64,000 nt of DNA, from positions 1,115,001 through 1,179,000 of the forward strand of contig CAMRHE010000323.1 in the NCBI GenBank assembly GCA_947044405.1. The letters run 5' to 3'. The position numbers were made by a program, and so were the translations under genes. Positions 33,675 to 46,171 of the stretch are shown piece after piece (position 1 is the stretch's first letter; each line of letters begins with the position of its first letter). Below the pieces are notes generated by a model. The model saw nothing but the letters and a program-made list of their open reading frames with translations. It was not told the origin of the DNA and searched no databases. The stretch comes from Leptodactylus fallax. Lineage: Eukaryota; Chordata; Amphibia; Anura; Leptodactylidae.

Positions 33675-35000
33675 GTCACTGTTAGTATTATCTGTTTTGT
33701 ATATCTTGTGTACTGTATGTAAACCCTCAAATGTAAAGCACCATGGAATTAATATAATAATGTACAGCGCCATGGAATTAATATAATAATGTACAGCGTC
33801 ATGGAATTAATATAATAATGTACAGAGCACCATGGAATTAATATAATAATGTACAGAGCACCATGGAATTAATATAATAATGTACAGCCCCATGGAATTA
33901 ATATAATAATGTACAGCGCCATGGAATTAATATAATAATGTACAGCCCCATGGAATTAATATAATAATGTCCAGCACCATGGGATTAATATAATAATGTA
34001 CAGAGCACCATGGAATTAATATAATGTACAGCGCCATGGGATTAATATAATGTACAGCGCCATGGGATTAATATAATAATGTACAGCACCATGGAATTAG
34101 TATAATAATGTAGAGCACCATGGAATTAATATAATGTACAGCGCCATGGGATTAATATAATGTACAGCGCCATGGGATTAATATAATAATGTACAGCACC
34201 ATGGAATTAGTATAATAATGTAGAGCACCATGGAATTAATATAATAATGTACAGCACCATGGAATTAATATAATAATGTAGAGCACCATGGAATTAATAT
34301 AATAATGTACAGCACCATGGAATTAATATAATAATGTACAGCGCCATGGAATTAATATAATAATGTACAGCGCCATGGAATTAATATAATAATGTAGAGC
34401 ACCATGGAATTAATATAATAATGTACAGCGCCATGGGATTAATATAATAATATAAAGCCCCATGGAATTAAAAAAAAAAAATACACCCCCCAAAAAAAAA
34501 AATAAAAATTCCCCCCACCCAATAATGTACAGCACCATGGAATTAATATAATTATGTACAGCACCATGGAATTAATATAATAATGTACAGCACCATGGAA
34601 TTAATATAATAATGTACAGCACCATGGAATTAATATGATAATGTACAGCACCATGGAATTACTATAATAATATACAGCACCATGGAATTAATATAATAAT
34701 GTACAGCACCATGGAATTAATATAATAATGTACAGCGCCATGGAATTAATATAATAATGTAGAGCACCATGGAATTAATATAATAATGTACAGCGCCATG
34801 GAATTAATATAATAATGTACAGAGCACCATGGAATTAATATAATAATGTACAGCACCATGGAATTAATATAATTATGTACAGCACCATGGAATTAATATA
34901 ATAATGTACAGCACCATGGAATTAATATGATAATGTACAGCACCATGGAATTAATGGTGCTATATAAACAATAATAATAATAATAATAATAATAATACTG
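33675..35000 (+). repeat. ~29-bp minisatellite grown inside an L2 3' tail
   Basis: 33675-33760 matches L2 3' UTR 7419-7495. At the terminal stem the sequence expands into about 42 copies of acagcgccatggaattaata + taataatgt (29 bp), then resumes with the L2 end 'ggaattaatggtgctatata' and (TAA)n at about 34968-34996. Common variants: 31-bp units with 'agagcacc', 26-bp units lacking one TAA, 'tagagcacc' units. One A/C-rich break lies at 34470-34525. Left and right edges are both LINE sequence, so the array arose within an old L2 insertion. Confidence 0.92.
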
Positions 35001-35174
35001 TAAATAGGACATCTCATGTTCACTTAGGGAGTTGTGCCACCGACATTCAATCATTTTGATGCAGAGAAGCGTTTCCATGAGTCAATTTTGTACCACCACA
35101 AAAATAAAATCTTACCATGCCCCATATAATAAAATATCTGGTGCACGGTTCTTCCCTAGATGTATTCTTTCCAG

Positions 35175-35485
35175 TATTAGGGTAAAACTAGGTAGGTAGG
35201 TAAAACGAAAAAAAGCTTAAAAAAATATATCAAATAAAACGAAAATGATATAAAGTTAAACCAAAATAAAACTATAAAAAAATCTAGGTAGGTAAACTTA
35301 AAAAAAAAGGCTAAAAAAAACAAACAAAAAAACTACAATAAATAAAATAAAACCAAAGTAAAAACTATAAAAATTAGGTAGGTAAAACTAAAAAAAAAAC
35401 AAAAAAAAACAAAAAAAACAATGAAATAAAACTAAAGTAAAATTATAAAAAAAAAAAAAAAAAACTAGGTACTTCTAGTGTAAAA
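35175..35485. repeat. A-rich ~95-bp degenerate tandem repeat
   Basis: 'ctaggtaggtaaaac' or a close form recurs near 35189, 35284 and 35376, with 'ataaaactataaaaa' between. About three units. Contains long A runs that may be unstable or misassembled. Confidence 0.7.
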
Positions 35486-36115
35486 CTAGGTATCTGATAT
35501 ACAGCACTATACATTCAGCAATACAATTTCATTCTGCAGGGTAGGTTCACAAGTAGGAATCTGGCACTGATTTTGGGGCAGATTTTGCCTCTCATTGAAC
35601 ACAATGCGAAACAGAGATTTAAGCGTGATGCTGAAAAAAATAAGTGTCCGTGGATTCCATGGCTGTTCAGCCGCAGAACCTACAGTGCCAGACACTCAGC
35701 TGATCAGCCCCATTCATCTGGGGCTGATCACTAAGTGAAAGCTGTGGGAAGAATGGCAGAGGGCTGTAAAAGGTAGAGGAATCGGAGGCGTAATCTAAGT
35801 CTTCCTCAATTCCTCTTCATTTTCCGCCATCTAAAATATTTCCTAAAATTTTTGAGTACAAAGACATGATCAGTAGCGACCCTACGTATAGTACTAGAAT
35901 CTTTTATGGCATTATAAATCATAGGTTCTAAAGCTAGCCATACACATGAGATTATCGTTGGTCAAACCCGCCAAATTCAGCAGGATCGGTCAGCCCTATA
36001 ATATATATAGTGGTGTCCTAACTTTTCCCCATGGTGGATGTTCGCCTTCTGTTCCAATGCATATGGCCAGCTTGTGTAATGTGCTGCACTGGTCAGAATG
36101 GTTTCAGTGTTATGC
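35486..36115. other. Non-coding; possible MITE half
   Basis: 35535-35700 carries 'ggttcacaagtaggaatctg' and 'cctctcattgaacacaatgc', like the interiors of gttcacac-type MITEs. No closing TIR. Nothing else recognised. Confidence 0.4.
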
Positions 36116-36380
36116 AATGTTCACATCTGCACCTCTATGTCCATTGTTCTGGTCCACCGGAGGACCAGAACAAATGGATACGCCGACCGCTGAAATAGCA
36201 GACACCAACAGTGCCTGGTGGAGACCATTGCCTATAATGGGTTCCATTGACTGTCCGCTCAAATCGAAAACGCCAGACAAAAAAGTCGGACTTGCTGCAC
36301 TTGCAGTCCGGTGATTTTCGGCGGTCACTGTGATGAAGTCTGCAAACTGAGACTCTGATGCAGATGTGAATACAGCCTTA
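36116..36380. mobile_element. MITE, gttcacatctgc-type
   Basis: Left end caatgttcacatctgcacct pairs with right end tgatgcagatgtgaatacag. Interior 'gttctggtccaccggaggac' and 'cagaac' form a further hairpin. Confidence 0.7.
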
Positions 36381-36560
36381 GCGTCAATTCCAAAGTTGGA
36401 GTCTCCGTAGGATAGGCTGCAGATTTTCGGCGCAGAAAAAAGTCCTGCATGGAGGAAACCCCACTACATCCGGCGGACCCCATTATAGTCTAGGAGGTCT
36501 GTGGGGGTCCCCCGGAGGACCCTAACCATGTAGAGCCCAGTGCAAGTGTGAACCTAGCCA
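36381..36560. mobile_element. gttcacac-type MITE fragment
   Basis: Ends with gtgcaagtgtgaacctagcc and contains 'gtctgtgggggtcccccgga'. Left end 'gcgtcaattccaaagttgga' does not pair well. Adjacent to the previous MITE. Confidence 0.5.
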
Positions 36561-37339
36561 TAGCATGTGATGCTTTTTGCATATGTTGCATGTCTGAGAC
36601 ACTTCCTAGAAGCTGCTACAATGTAGGTCGCTTCTTAGCATTCTCCTCACAGAATCGCATCACCTACTTTGTGAATTTGCACTTATTTTCTTTTACAAAA
36701 GGTTGCAATGATCACCAATTAGTTCCTTTCTACATAATAAAAGGCTCATTAACGTGAAAGTCTCCAATCCACAATGAATTCACTTCCTATTGTAGCTTCA
36801 TTTCATCGTACCAGACATGACCTTGCACCAAGCTCTTACTATAATGGCTGCCTTGTGAGCCTTGCAGCACAGTCCAGAGACATAGCGATAAGCTCCTGTG
36901 TCCCTATGCAAAATCTGTACCTCGACCCCCAACTTGCCATGTATAAAACTGGGGTCGTCTTATGTGGCAGAGAAGCCTTGTGACTCCTCAGGAACCATAG
37001 TGACTGCTATGTCAGCACCCCCTAGAGCTATAACTTATTAGATATGAGGGGCCCAGAATATGAGACCTTTTACACAAAATCCAATTGATGATATAACAGT
37101 ATATGCGGGAAGTATCTATTTACTAGACTCAGGTGAATGGGGTTGAGCTGCAGTACCAAACACTGCCTACAGACAACAGTGGCGCTGTTTTCCAGGGGGG
37201 AAAAAAAAAACAAAAAACAGACATGTTCTTCTAATCTTCTAAGACAAATGATACAATGACTCAAGAGGCTTCCACAGAAGTGGTCGCTCATCTCTACTTG
37301 GGTCTTTATGGATTTGTTTCTGTGGCCGGGGGGAGCGTT
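36561..37339. other. Non-coding, nothing recognised
   Basis: No gene found. A G6A10 run lies near 37195-37210. Confidence 0.4.
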
Positions 37340-37700
37340 TCTGGTTTAGTAGACAAGACAGAGTAATGTCTGCAGCAATATATTCTAATATTGATTATAT
37401 AGGTGATCAATATTAGATCTGCAGGGGTCTGACACTCGGGAACCCTGACGATCAGCTGTACCAGGGCACTAGCTAATATTAACATGCCAGGAGCCACTGC
37501 CACACAAAGTGTAGTGGTGGGTTTAGGAACTGCAGCACTGCCCCATAGACTTCAGTGGGGCTCTGTTGTACCAAAACCCACCTGAACAAATCATGTAAAC
37601 ATTACCTAGAGCCGCGCTGTGCTGCCCTGGTACGGCTGATCTGCGAGGGTCCAACACCTGGGGACCATCAATATTAGAAACTGGACCCTATAATAAATAA
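37340..37700. mobile_element. Decayed ggggttg-type MITE
   Basis: Holds 'ctgcaggggtctgacactcg', 'gatcagctgtaccag' and, mirrored, 'ctggtacggctgatctgcga', 'gggtccaacacctggggacc'. The outer TIRs are lost. Confidence 0.5.
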
Positions 37701-38715
37701 CCCATACTCCAGCGTCCTGCCCCCATACAATCGGTTATATGACAGCATTTACATTAAAAATATTTCTTACAACTGCATCCAAAAACAGTTCAAAGTTTCC
37801 AAAAAGTCTGTGCAAAAAGTCTCTGCCCCCGCCATTAGTTCCAGAAAGCAACCCAACCTGTGTTCCAGGTGATAGGAAACCTATAGATCATTAATGTAGC
37901 CTGCAGATAATGTCACCCTCTGATTTTCATGGATTTGTTTTGCGACCTTGAGTGAGCGGAGGGACCTCTTAGTAGGGGATAAAGGGCAGCGGGAGTGGTG
38001 GACTCACTACAAAAAAAAATCAACAGAACTAGGATGTGAAGGCCAAATGATATTAATAGCCATCTAGGAAAAAAATGTATCAATGTTCGGGTCTAGCCCA
38101 ATACATTGGAGAGGGTCCCACCAAAGCTAGGTCCATGACCCAGGAGGACCTTCCTACAGTCCAGCACTTACTGGCAGCCCTGTTACCTGGGGAGTAGGGA
38201 GATAGACAAGTCAAATACACCATGACAGATAAGACACTGAGCTGATAACTCTGTTTACCCGGATGATTAGCAATCATTGATCAGAGGAGGAGATGATCCT
38301 CTCCTTCATCACACAACACATCAGCTCCAGGCCTGCAAATAGGCTCCATCCATTATAAATTTACACTTGAAGAGTCCCAATGGAGACTACAAAGAATGGA
38401 CTGTTTGAGTTCCCCTTATCACCTCCTCTTACTGATCAGCATTTGACACTTGACTTGTGATTCTGCCAATGACTCGGACATTATACAGCTGCTGGTATTG
38501 TTCACACGGCAAGGAGAGAATTCTCACATCTCCAGGAGGAAACCAACTCAACCGACATCTTACGTTGGGTCTATAGATCGGCCTCACATGCTTGTTTTTT
38601 TACAAAAATAGCTTCAAGGCTTCAATTTTTAGACATTAGCTACTTAGCTTTGTTTTTACAAATCCAGCTCTCCAAATGTACTCCGGGTTGGTTTGATCTT
38701 AGGGTGAAATGACTC
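37701..38715. other. Non-coding, nothing recognised
   Basis: No gene, array or TIR pair noticed. Confidence 0.4.
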
Positions 38716-38903
38716 TTAGGCTGAAGATACATGTTGAGTTTTTGTTACTGTTTTGGTGCAGATTTTGCTGGTGTTTTTAGAGCCAAACATAGGAATGGAA
38801 TTAGAAGTCTTTCCTTTATATTTCCCATTCTATGAATTCACTCCTGGCTGACAAAATCTGCACCAAAAAAGCAACAAAAATTCAAGGTGTGTCTTCAGCC
38901 TAA
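38716..38903. mobile_element. MITE, ggctgaagatac-type, complete
   Basis: Left end ttaggctgaagatacatgtt, then gagtttttgtt, pairs with right end aacaaaaattcaaggtgtgt, then cttcagcctaa. Interior 'ggtgcagattttg' mirrors 'caaaatctgcacc'. About 30-bp TIRs. Confidence 0.8.
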
Positions 38904-39808
38904 AGGTCATTCCAGTATCCAGCACCGTGGCCTTGTAGATTTAAGATTCCAGAGTTGAATCTAACCAAAAACATCTGCGTGGCGTCCCCCCAATATTTGC
39001 ATGGGTGTCCTATGGGTACCTCGATGCTTTCAACACACCAAAAACATACTAAGGGTTCAGAATTAAGATTACAAGCCTCAGTGGGGAAAGGGGCCGATGT
39101 GTGTGTTGAATTTCTATACAAAATATGTTGGGCCTATATACGATAATAAAAAAATATCCAAATAGTGTTGACAATACCACCACACACGTCCCATCCAATG
39201 TTCAGACGATAAGTTGTAAAAGTCAGTAAATATTGATGGGGTCTTTGCTCCACCCTCAAGTTGCTTTAGACCATGGTGACCCAAAGGTCAGTGGTCATGA
39301 GTAGGGTTCATTTACATAGGCCTTCAGGGGATGACGCTTGTGTAGACTCATTTACACCTGACCTCTTCATATGAATAGGAAGCAATGAGATTCATTTCCA
39401 ACAGATTACTGCCAATATCCAAAAAGTTGGCGTTACCCATTAAAAAAGAGGTGTGATCTCTGCATGTCTCAGGGTTTGGAGCACTAAGATCCTTAGTTTG
39501 AAATCGCGATATCGAAGGATGGTATGGTCTTCCATCTTTGTAAGGTTTTCCAAAAACATTCCCATAAAAATAGCTTTGTATGAAATTGACTTTGTTAAGA
39601 TGTACTGCAGGATAAAATAATTTGATGGTATATATAAGACGTCTTCTACACCTGTGGCAGTGCAAAAACTACAACCCTCAACAACTGCCAAGTGTCCCTG
39701 ACTTTACCTGTCCAATCCTGTAGGAAATAACAGGATTGGACAAGTAGAAACTCATCCTGTTCAATCCTTGACCCCTGAAGAAGGACTGTCTGACTATGCC
39801 TATAAATA
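38904..39808. other. Non-coding; one short hairpin
   Basis: A perfect-looking hairpin of 'tgtccaatcctgt' and 'acaggattggaca' lies at 39709-39741. Minus frames of 83-105 codons at 39348-39691 show no motif. Nothing else. Confidence 0.4.
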
Positions 39809-40102
39809 TTGGCCCATATTTACTATTGTCATGACTAGACACCGGCGTAATTGTGGCACATCTAGTTTGGGCTAAAATTATTCGACTTGCTAGACATGTG
39901 AGTGTGGATTCTCAGAAACGGGGGGCAAGGCTTAAAGGCACCAAAATTGTGTTGAAAAATTCTACCATAAAGTAAGCCAACTAAAAGGTGGTAGAAACCT
40001 ATCCAAAGATATTCCAGATACATCCAAAATCGATCACTGTGATAAATCTGACGTATTTTCAGACTGCCTAAGTTAGAACTGTTTGTTAGTAAATCTGGGC
40101 CC
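39809..40102. mobile_element. MITE (gggcccatatttacta type)
   Basis: Left end ttggcccatatttactattg pairs loosely with right end gttagtaaatctgggcccc. Interior non-coding. Confidence 0.55.
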
Positions 40103-41203
40103 CTGTTGTTACCGTAGATCATTCCGATTTGTCGAGAGAAATTTAAGATCTAGGGCCACAGTAGGATTTAGGCATTCCTATAGGCATGACGTTCACTGGT
40201 CCCAAATACATTTCGAGAATGACCGAGAACTTCCAGTGTTTCTACTTTACAAAAAATTCCAAAAATTAAAAGATAGAGACTAATATTACTTAATCTAACA
40301 GATCCTCCTAAAATGTATCAAAATAGAAAAGGTAGCGCAACAGCTTAAGACAAACTAGAGTACAGAATCTACAAGAGCCCAACAGAAGACAAGAGAAATA
40401 CGAGTCATACAAATAATCTGGTTTTAAGGTTTCCAAATCTACGTAACAAAAATTTTCACAACGACAATTCTCCTGAGGTTCCTCTCGGATCAGGACAAGC
40501 CAAAATCTACCAGTGAGCTCCGACTTAAAGCTCCTTATACGCCTGGCATTAAACAGCATATTATCACGCCCAGTGCCAGTGAGCTGCTGGTACAGCTGGA
40601 CTCTCCCACAAGAATACATTAGAAATGGAGCCTACCATACCGCTTTTCTCTGGATCTTCATTCCTCCAAAGTGCAGAGGGAGAGAGGAAAGTGTCCTTTA
40701 CTGAAAGCTGCTGAAGACAAGACTGCTTGGAAATGTATCTCTAGGGCTTGTTTGCTTAGGAGCTTTATGCAATGCTGATGAAGGGTGGCAGCTGTCCTTG
40801 AAGACAATGGTCCTATTGGCAGATGTTCTTCAAACAAAGGGACTTCTTGCTAGCTTAGTTTTACTTATGCATTTGATTTTTTTTTTTTCGTAAAGAAAGG
40901 CCAAGAACATGGAGTTTAGCTGTATCCTCCCATTCACTTGGACGAGATGAGTATTTGTACTTGTGAAATGTTTGTGTATGGCGAAGAAGGTCTCGGGAAC
41001 ATTTTACTTTGGATGACTTTTTGGACTTTTCTTAGGAGATATAAATTTCAGTGTTGTAAAGGAATGGGGAGTAAAATACATACCTATATTACATCATATT
41101 GCTCATGTAGCAAGTCCCCATTATGATCTAGATAACATAGAGCTGCAGGGACATTGAAAATCCTAAAATATAACATCTACAGCAATTGAATGTATGAATT
41201 CCT
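40103..41203. other. Non-coding, nothing recognised
   Basis: No gene found; an 11-base T run lies near 40879-40889. Minus frame 40308-40619 (103 codons) has no recognisable domain. Confidence 0.4.
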
Positions 41204-41584
41204 ATAAAAGGTTTGTCCATGTTTGTTTTTTTTATTTATGGCCTATGCCTAGGTTAGGCCATATATATCTAATTAATGGGGGGGCCGATAGCCGGTCCCC
41301 TGCATGGTTCAGCTGCTCTGTGATTGGTCTGGAAGCAGCTGGCTCCATGGTTCGTCTAGTGGCCAGGCACCAGTACTACAGGTCAGTTCCCATTGATGAT
41401 AATAGGAGATGACTTGCAGTAGTGGCTACTATGCAGGTTACAAAGCCAACTGCTTCTGGATATTCATGCACTGTATGAACCAACCTCCCAACAGCTGATC
41501 TGTGTGGGGGCTGGCTGTCAGTCCTCCACTGGTCAGATTTTAAAATTATAAAAAAAAAAAAATACCATGGACAACCCCTTTAAC
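41204..41584. mobile_element. ggggttgtcc-type MITE
   Basis: Left end taaaaggtttgtccatgttt pairs with right end accatggacaacccctttaa. Contains 'aatgggggggccgatagccg' and 'cagctgatctgtgtgggggc'. Interior A run at about 41550-41561. Confidence 0.65.
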
Positions 41585-42481
41585 TACAATATCTATTAAT
41601 CTAATCTACTAATGTAATCTACTAATCTATTAATAGACCTTAGACTACAGTCTTAAGTATACAGGACTGCTTACTATTCAATGCAATCAATCAATTACCT
41701 ATAGGTCATTTATCACCTACATAGATTCTACTAAGCCCCTTAAAGACATGGTGATTTTACATTTGAGTGTTTTGTTTTTTCTAGTCCCTAGGGGGCGGAA
41801 ATTGCAATGATTAGACCGTTTTAGCCAAAGACTGCAATGCAACAGCTCAATAGTAATATTCCTATGGCAGGCCTGGGAGTCTCTGGAGCTGAGTGGGTGC
41901 CATATTTACAACCCTGATAACTGCCCTTAAAGGGGTAGTCCAGGATAAACTGTTTTCGGCAAGGATGACAGGGAAGATGAATAAACCCAATAAACAATAG
42001 TCACCTGTAAACACTCAATTGTAAACTGATGAGATGTGCAAGTGGAGGGACTGATCTCCCATTGTTTGGTGCTGTCTATCTATGTGTATATAAACAAAGA
42101 GGAAAAGAGAGTAGCACTGTACCTTCTAATCCTTAATAGGACATGGGTGCAAGTCCATAGAGGTCTGGCATTAACCCCACCTAAACATACAAAAATCCAA
42201 AAATGGACAGCACACCAGTTTAGTGTAAAAAGATATTAGTGGAAGTTTATTCCAAGCCACCGGTATACAGTACACACATACATGTGATACCAGTGATTGT
42301 CATCCTGTCTTTGCTGACCATGAGGTGACTGCTGCAAATAAATCTACAGAAGAGGAATTCTAAGACTATTATTAGGCTTAGTGGCCAGAGTGAAAACTGC
42401 AAGATTTTAGGATTAAAAAAATATATATATAGGTTTATCACATAAACCAGATTTAAAAAATAGGCTGATCTCTCATTCACC
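41585..42481. other. Non-coding; one MITE half
   Basis: 41929-41960 (ccttaaaggggtagtccagg) is a lone ggggttg-type end. 'ctattaatctaatctactaa' repeats make a short low-complexity stretch at 41590-41635. No gene. Confidence 0.4.
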
Positions 42482-42933
42482 TTAAGGGAATCTTCACACA
42501 CAGGAATTTGATGCTGAATTTGTCAAGCAAAAAATTTATGTTCCCGAATTTGAAGCAGATTTTTTTCTACTTGGCAAAAAACGATTCTGGTGCTGAATTT
42601 GGAGTGGAATTTGGAGGAGTGTGCTTCTGTATTTTATCTATTTTGCCTCTATTGGGCAGGGCCAAAATCCGAAAGCAGATTTAAAAAAAATTCCATAATC
42701 AAAATTCCATATCCAATTTCGCGCCAACGGAAAAGGTGTATTTTCTGACTCCCATTCATTTCAATGGCGGAATCCACCTCAAGAACGAGCACAAGGTTTA
42801 TTTTTTTTTCTGCTAGCTGAAAAAGCAGCTCCTGCCTCCCATGGAAATGAATGGAAGGCAGATTTCAGGTGGATTTTGAGGCAGATTCCACCTCAAATTC
42901 AGCATCAAATTCCTACGTGTGACCACCCCCCTT
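42482..42933. mobile_element. Long MITE (cacacaggaatttgatgctg type)
   Basis: Left end tcttcacacacaggaatttg, then atgctgaatttg, pairs with right end caaattcagcatcaaattcc, then tacgtgtgacca. Interior has repeated 'gcagatt' and mirrored 'cccattcatttcaatgg' / 'ccatggaaatgaatgg'. About 450 bp, non-coding. Confidence 0.75.
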
Positions 42934-42939
42934 TGTAGT

Positions 42940-43990
42940 TTCCTTAAGGCGTGAGGAAGATTTCAATTTTGATAACATTCTGGACACCAACAACTACCAC
43001 AAGGGGGTGTTACAGGTATTTTCAGGTCTCTCCAGAGAGGTAAAATTAGGTTCAGGTCAGGTCTCTGGCTGGGGCTGGGAGACTCCAGGACATTCGCAAA
43101 GCTGACCTTAATCCACTCCTGTGTTGTCTTGGCTGTGTGTTTAGGGTCTTGTTGTAAGGTGGACCTTCGGCCCAGAGCACTCTGGAGCAGGTTTTCATGA
43201 AGCATGTATCTCTCAACTTTGCGCCATCCAGTTTTTCCTCAAGCCTGAGCAGTCTCCGTGTCCCAGCCATTAACGCCCCAGTGTGATGCTGACACCATCA
43301 TGCTTCAGTGTAGGGACGGTATTGGGCAGGTGATGACCAGTGCCTGGTTTCCTCGAGACATGATGCTTAGAATTGAGGCCAAAAAGTTAAATCCTGGATT
43401 CATCAGACCAGAGAATCTTGTTCCCCCAGTCTGAGAGTCCTTTAGGTGCAGGCCTTCATGTATCTTTTACTGCCATAAAGCCCAGATGGTTGGAGGGCCG
43501 CAGTGATGGTTGACCTTCTGGAAGCTTCTTCCATCTGCACATAGTATATCTGGTGTTCATCCAGAGTAGCCATTGGGTTCTTGGTCACCTCTCCTACCAA
43601 GGTCCTTCCACCTGATAAGTAATTGGTGAATGGCCAGATCTAGGAAATAATGAGTGTCCGACCCTGTTCCATTTCAGAATTATGGATTCCACTGTGCTAT
43701 TGGGAATTTTCAGTGCAGTTCTTTCCTCCTCATGGCTTGGTTCTTGCTCTGATATACATTGTCCTCTGTGAGACATTATATAGACAGGAGGGGGTTCTTT
43801 CCAAACCATGTGCACACAACTGAATTTAGCACAGGTGAACCCCAACCAAGGTGTAGACACATCTCAAAGATAACAGACTCCCAGAGCTAAATTTCAAGGG
43901 TCTGAATATTTTTTAGTTTTACTTTTCCATTAAATTTGCAAGAATTTCTAAAATTCTAAGAGGGTCTGAAGACGTTCCGAATGCTTTGTG
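42940..43990 (-). pseudogene. Decayed Tc1-like transposon with transposase relic
   Basis: Minus-strand translation near 43000-43200 gives [16 protein letters not shown] and, further on, [17 protein letters not shown], matching the C-terminal catalytic part of Tc1-like transposases (QQDxxPKHTA, then SPDLNPIExLW with the last catalytic acidic residue). That acidic residue is lost here (LILPLW). Several frameshifts and stops. The right part (43870-43990) is AT-rich UTR ending near 'aaatttgcaagaatttct'. Terminal repeats are not clearly preserved. Inactive. Confidence 0.8.
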
Positions 43991-44221
43991 TACTCTTGTA
44001 GAGGTCCTTATAAACAGTAATAGCAGAAACACCTGCAAGATACAATACCAGGAGGTGTCTGAATGTATTGTGTGCGGTGGATGTCGGTCTAGGACAATGA
44101 CTAACATTTGTAGTGGCTTTTCTCATGGAGACTCAAAGTGCGGGGAGCGTTGTGGAGTAGGGGAGTTAGTGGCTGCCATACAGGCGTTCCTCCCCAACAC
44201 CCACAAGGGTCACTTGTTTAT

Positions 44222-44312
44222 ATGGGGAGACAATTTACCTATCAGTATATTTTAGACATGTGGGAGGAAATCCACACAAACACGGGGAGAACATACAAAC
44301 ACGCAAATGTTC
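44222..44312 (-). repeat. SINE-like fragment
   Basis: Read on the minus strand: gtatgttctccccgtgtttg, then tgtggatttcctcccacatg, then atatactgatagg. I recall this order from a common amphibian tRNA-SINE body; no pol III boxes are in this fragment. Recognition from memory, untested. Confidence 0.45.
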
Positions 44313-44321
44313 CCTTTCAGT

Positions 44322-44475
44322 TTAAAAACCGCAGACACTATGGACCCCATTATAGTCAGTAGGGTCAGCCAGTGTCCGTGTGTAACCGCTGTTTTAGCGG
44401 TCCAGCTCTGTCGTTCAGGTCCCCCGGCGGCTCCGAACCACGGAGATCACAACGATCGTGTGAACCTAGCGTAAC
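44322..44475. mobile_element. gttcacac-type MITE fragment
   Basis: Ends cgatcgtgtgaacctagcgt and contains 'gttcaggtcccccggcggct'. The left end 'taaaaaccgcagacactatg' does not pair. Confidence 0.45.
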
Positions 44476-45034
44476 AGGATAGAGGGGTTGACAACCACAT
44501 TATATAACCTAAGAAGGTCATTTTTAGAGTCTTCTCTACATCCCATTAATTTGGAGGGTAGCCACTCCGGTACGTGAAGCCCACAACAAACTACGGTTGT
44601 CTATAAATTTCAGCAATTGTGGCATCATTTCCAAATGAACTGAAGCCGATCACCGGGATCCAGAGGTGAGAATCCTTCCCCGGCTGTCAGCTTCATTAAT
44701 TGAAATGGAAATGTTCATAGAACGCTATCCCTTTAAAATCCTCGGATTCTTGTAAGTAGGAATCTACAGTATATATGGATACATATCTTATCTGTATGAG
44801 ATGCATTCACAGTGATGCCACCAGGCAGACTATATGCCATTGTCAGGACACACAGACCACTTGTTCTTTATGAACAAAAGCTAGTTAAATAGCGATAAAT
44901 GTCCCAGGAAGCCATCACTATAATGTGCACAGCGCTGCGGCAACCTCATGGTGAAAGGGTCCATGCCAAGGCATGACTGTAAGGTATCAGTATAGTAATG
45001 CAGGGTAATGTTTATATAGTACTAGGCCTTATCA
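44476..45034. other. Non-coding, nothing recognised
   Basis: No gene found. Confidence 0.4.
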
Positions 45035-45475
45035 TACACCTCAGCTGCTGCAGAACATCATAATACACACCTCAGCTGCTGCAGAACATCATATACACAC
45101 CACAGGGGGGGGGGGACATTACCAATACACACCTCAGCCGCTGCAGAACATCATAATACACACCTCAGCCGCTGCAGGACATCATAATACACACCTCAGC
45201 TGCTGCAGGACATCATAATACACACCTCAGCTGCTGCAGCCCAAACACACCAGGACATCATAATACACACCTCAGCTGCTGCAGAACCTCATAATACACA
45301 CCTCAGCCGCTGCAGAACATCATAATACACACCTCAGCTGCTGCAGAACCTTATAATACAGACCTCAGCTGCTGCAGATAATCATAATATACACCTCAGC
45401 TGCTGCAGAACATCATAATACACACCTCAGCTACTGCATATTATAGTACAGACCTCAGCTGCTGCAGAACATCCT
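45035..45475. repeat. 31-bp minisatellite, about 14 units
   Basis: Unit: cataatacacacctcagctg + ctgcagaacat. Variants 'cagccgctgcag', 'aggacat' and 'aacctt'. Breaks: a G11 run near 45105 and 'cccaaacacaccagg' near 45240. Each unit carries the self-complementary cagctgctgcag core. Confidence 0.92.
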
Positions 45476-46163
45476 GCCTCTCTCAGTCCAATGATGTGCC
45501 CCCTCTTAAAGTCTGTAACTAGACAAAATGTTTTGAGTGCGTTGTAGCAGTCAACGATTTCTCACCAAGAGGTACACTACCCAAAAGTAGCCTCTGAGAG
45601 CTCTTTTATAGGGAACCGGGAGAAGCACTTTTACGCCCTCTGGTGGCAAAATCCAGTGTCTGATTAGACCACACCTGTTATCAATTACAGTACATATCTG
45701 CCTGAGATAAAACTGCAGGACAGGTTTTGCAGCAATCTGACGTTTCTATTAGGGTGCGTTTCTTGTCGATGAGAGCATAATAGCTGCGAAGTATTGTACA
45801 TACTGTAGATAATACAGCTATATAGTGTAGAGAATACCACAGCTGGCAACATGATGCATCACTGTCGATCACGTATCACAGGGACAGGCAACCGCACGTT
45901 CCTCCTGCAGCGGCCACTACAGGACAACACTGGTAGTACATGCTAATTAGCCAAATTAATGGACACCATATAATGCATCCCATCAGAACAGGGTTAGTTT
46001 ATTGCTCTTACTATTTAATGGGGCCCCAGATATGTTATATAGCCCTATAGGGACAGTGTGTGCTGCCATACAAGGTCTATGCACGTGGTTTTGCTGTGTG
46101 CATGCACCCAAACTGTCCTCCCTCTGCATTTCTCTGTGGTGCAGTAGATTCCAGGTGGAACGG
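45476..46163. other. Non-coding, nothing recognised
   Basis: No gene found; single-copy in appearance. Confidence 0.4.
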
Positions 46164-46171
46164 CTCTATGA

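Noticed and set aside
35946..36314. 122-codon plus-strand frame
   Set aside because: Overlaps the MITE at 36116-36380 and has no domain.
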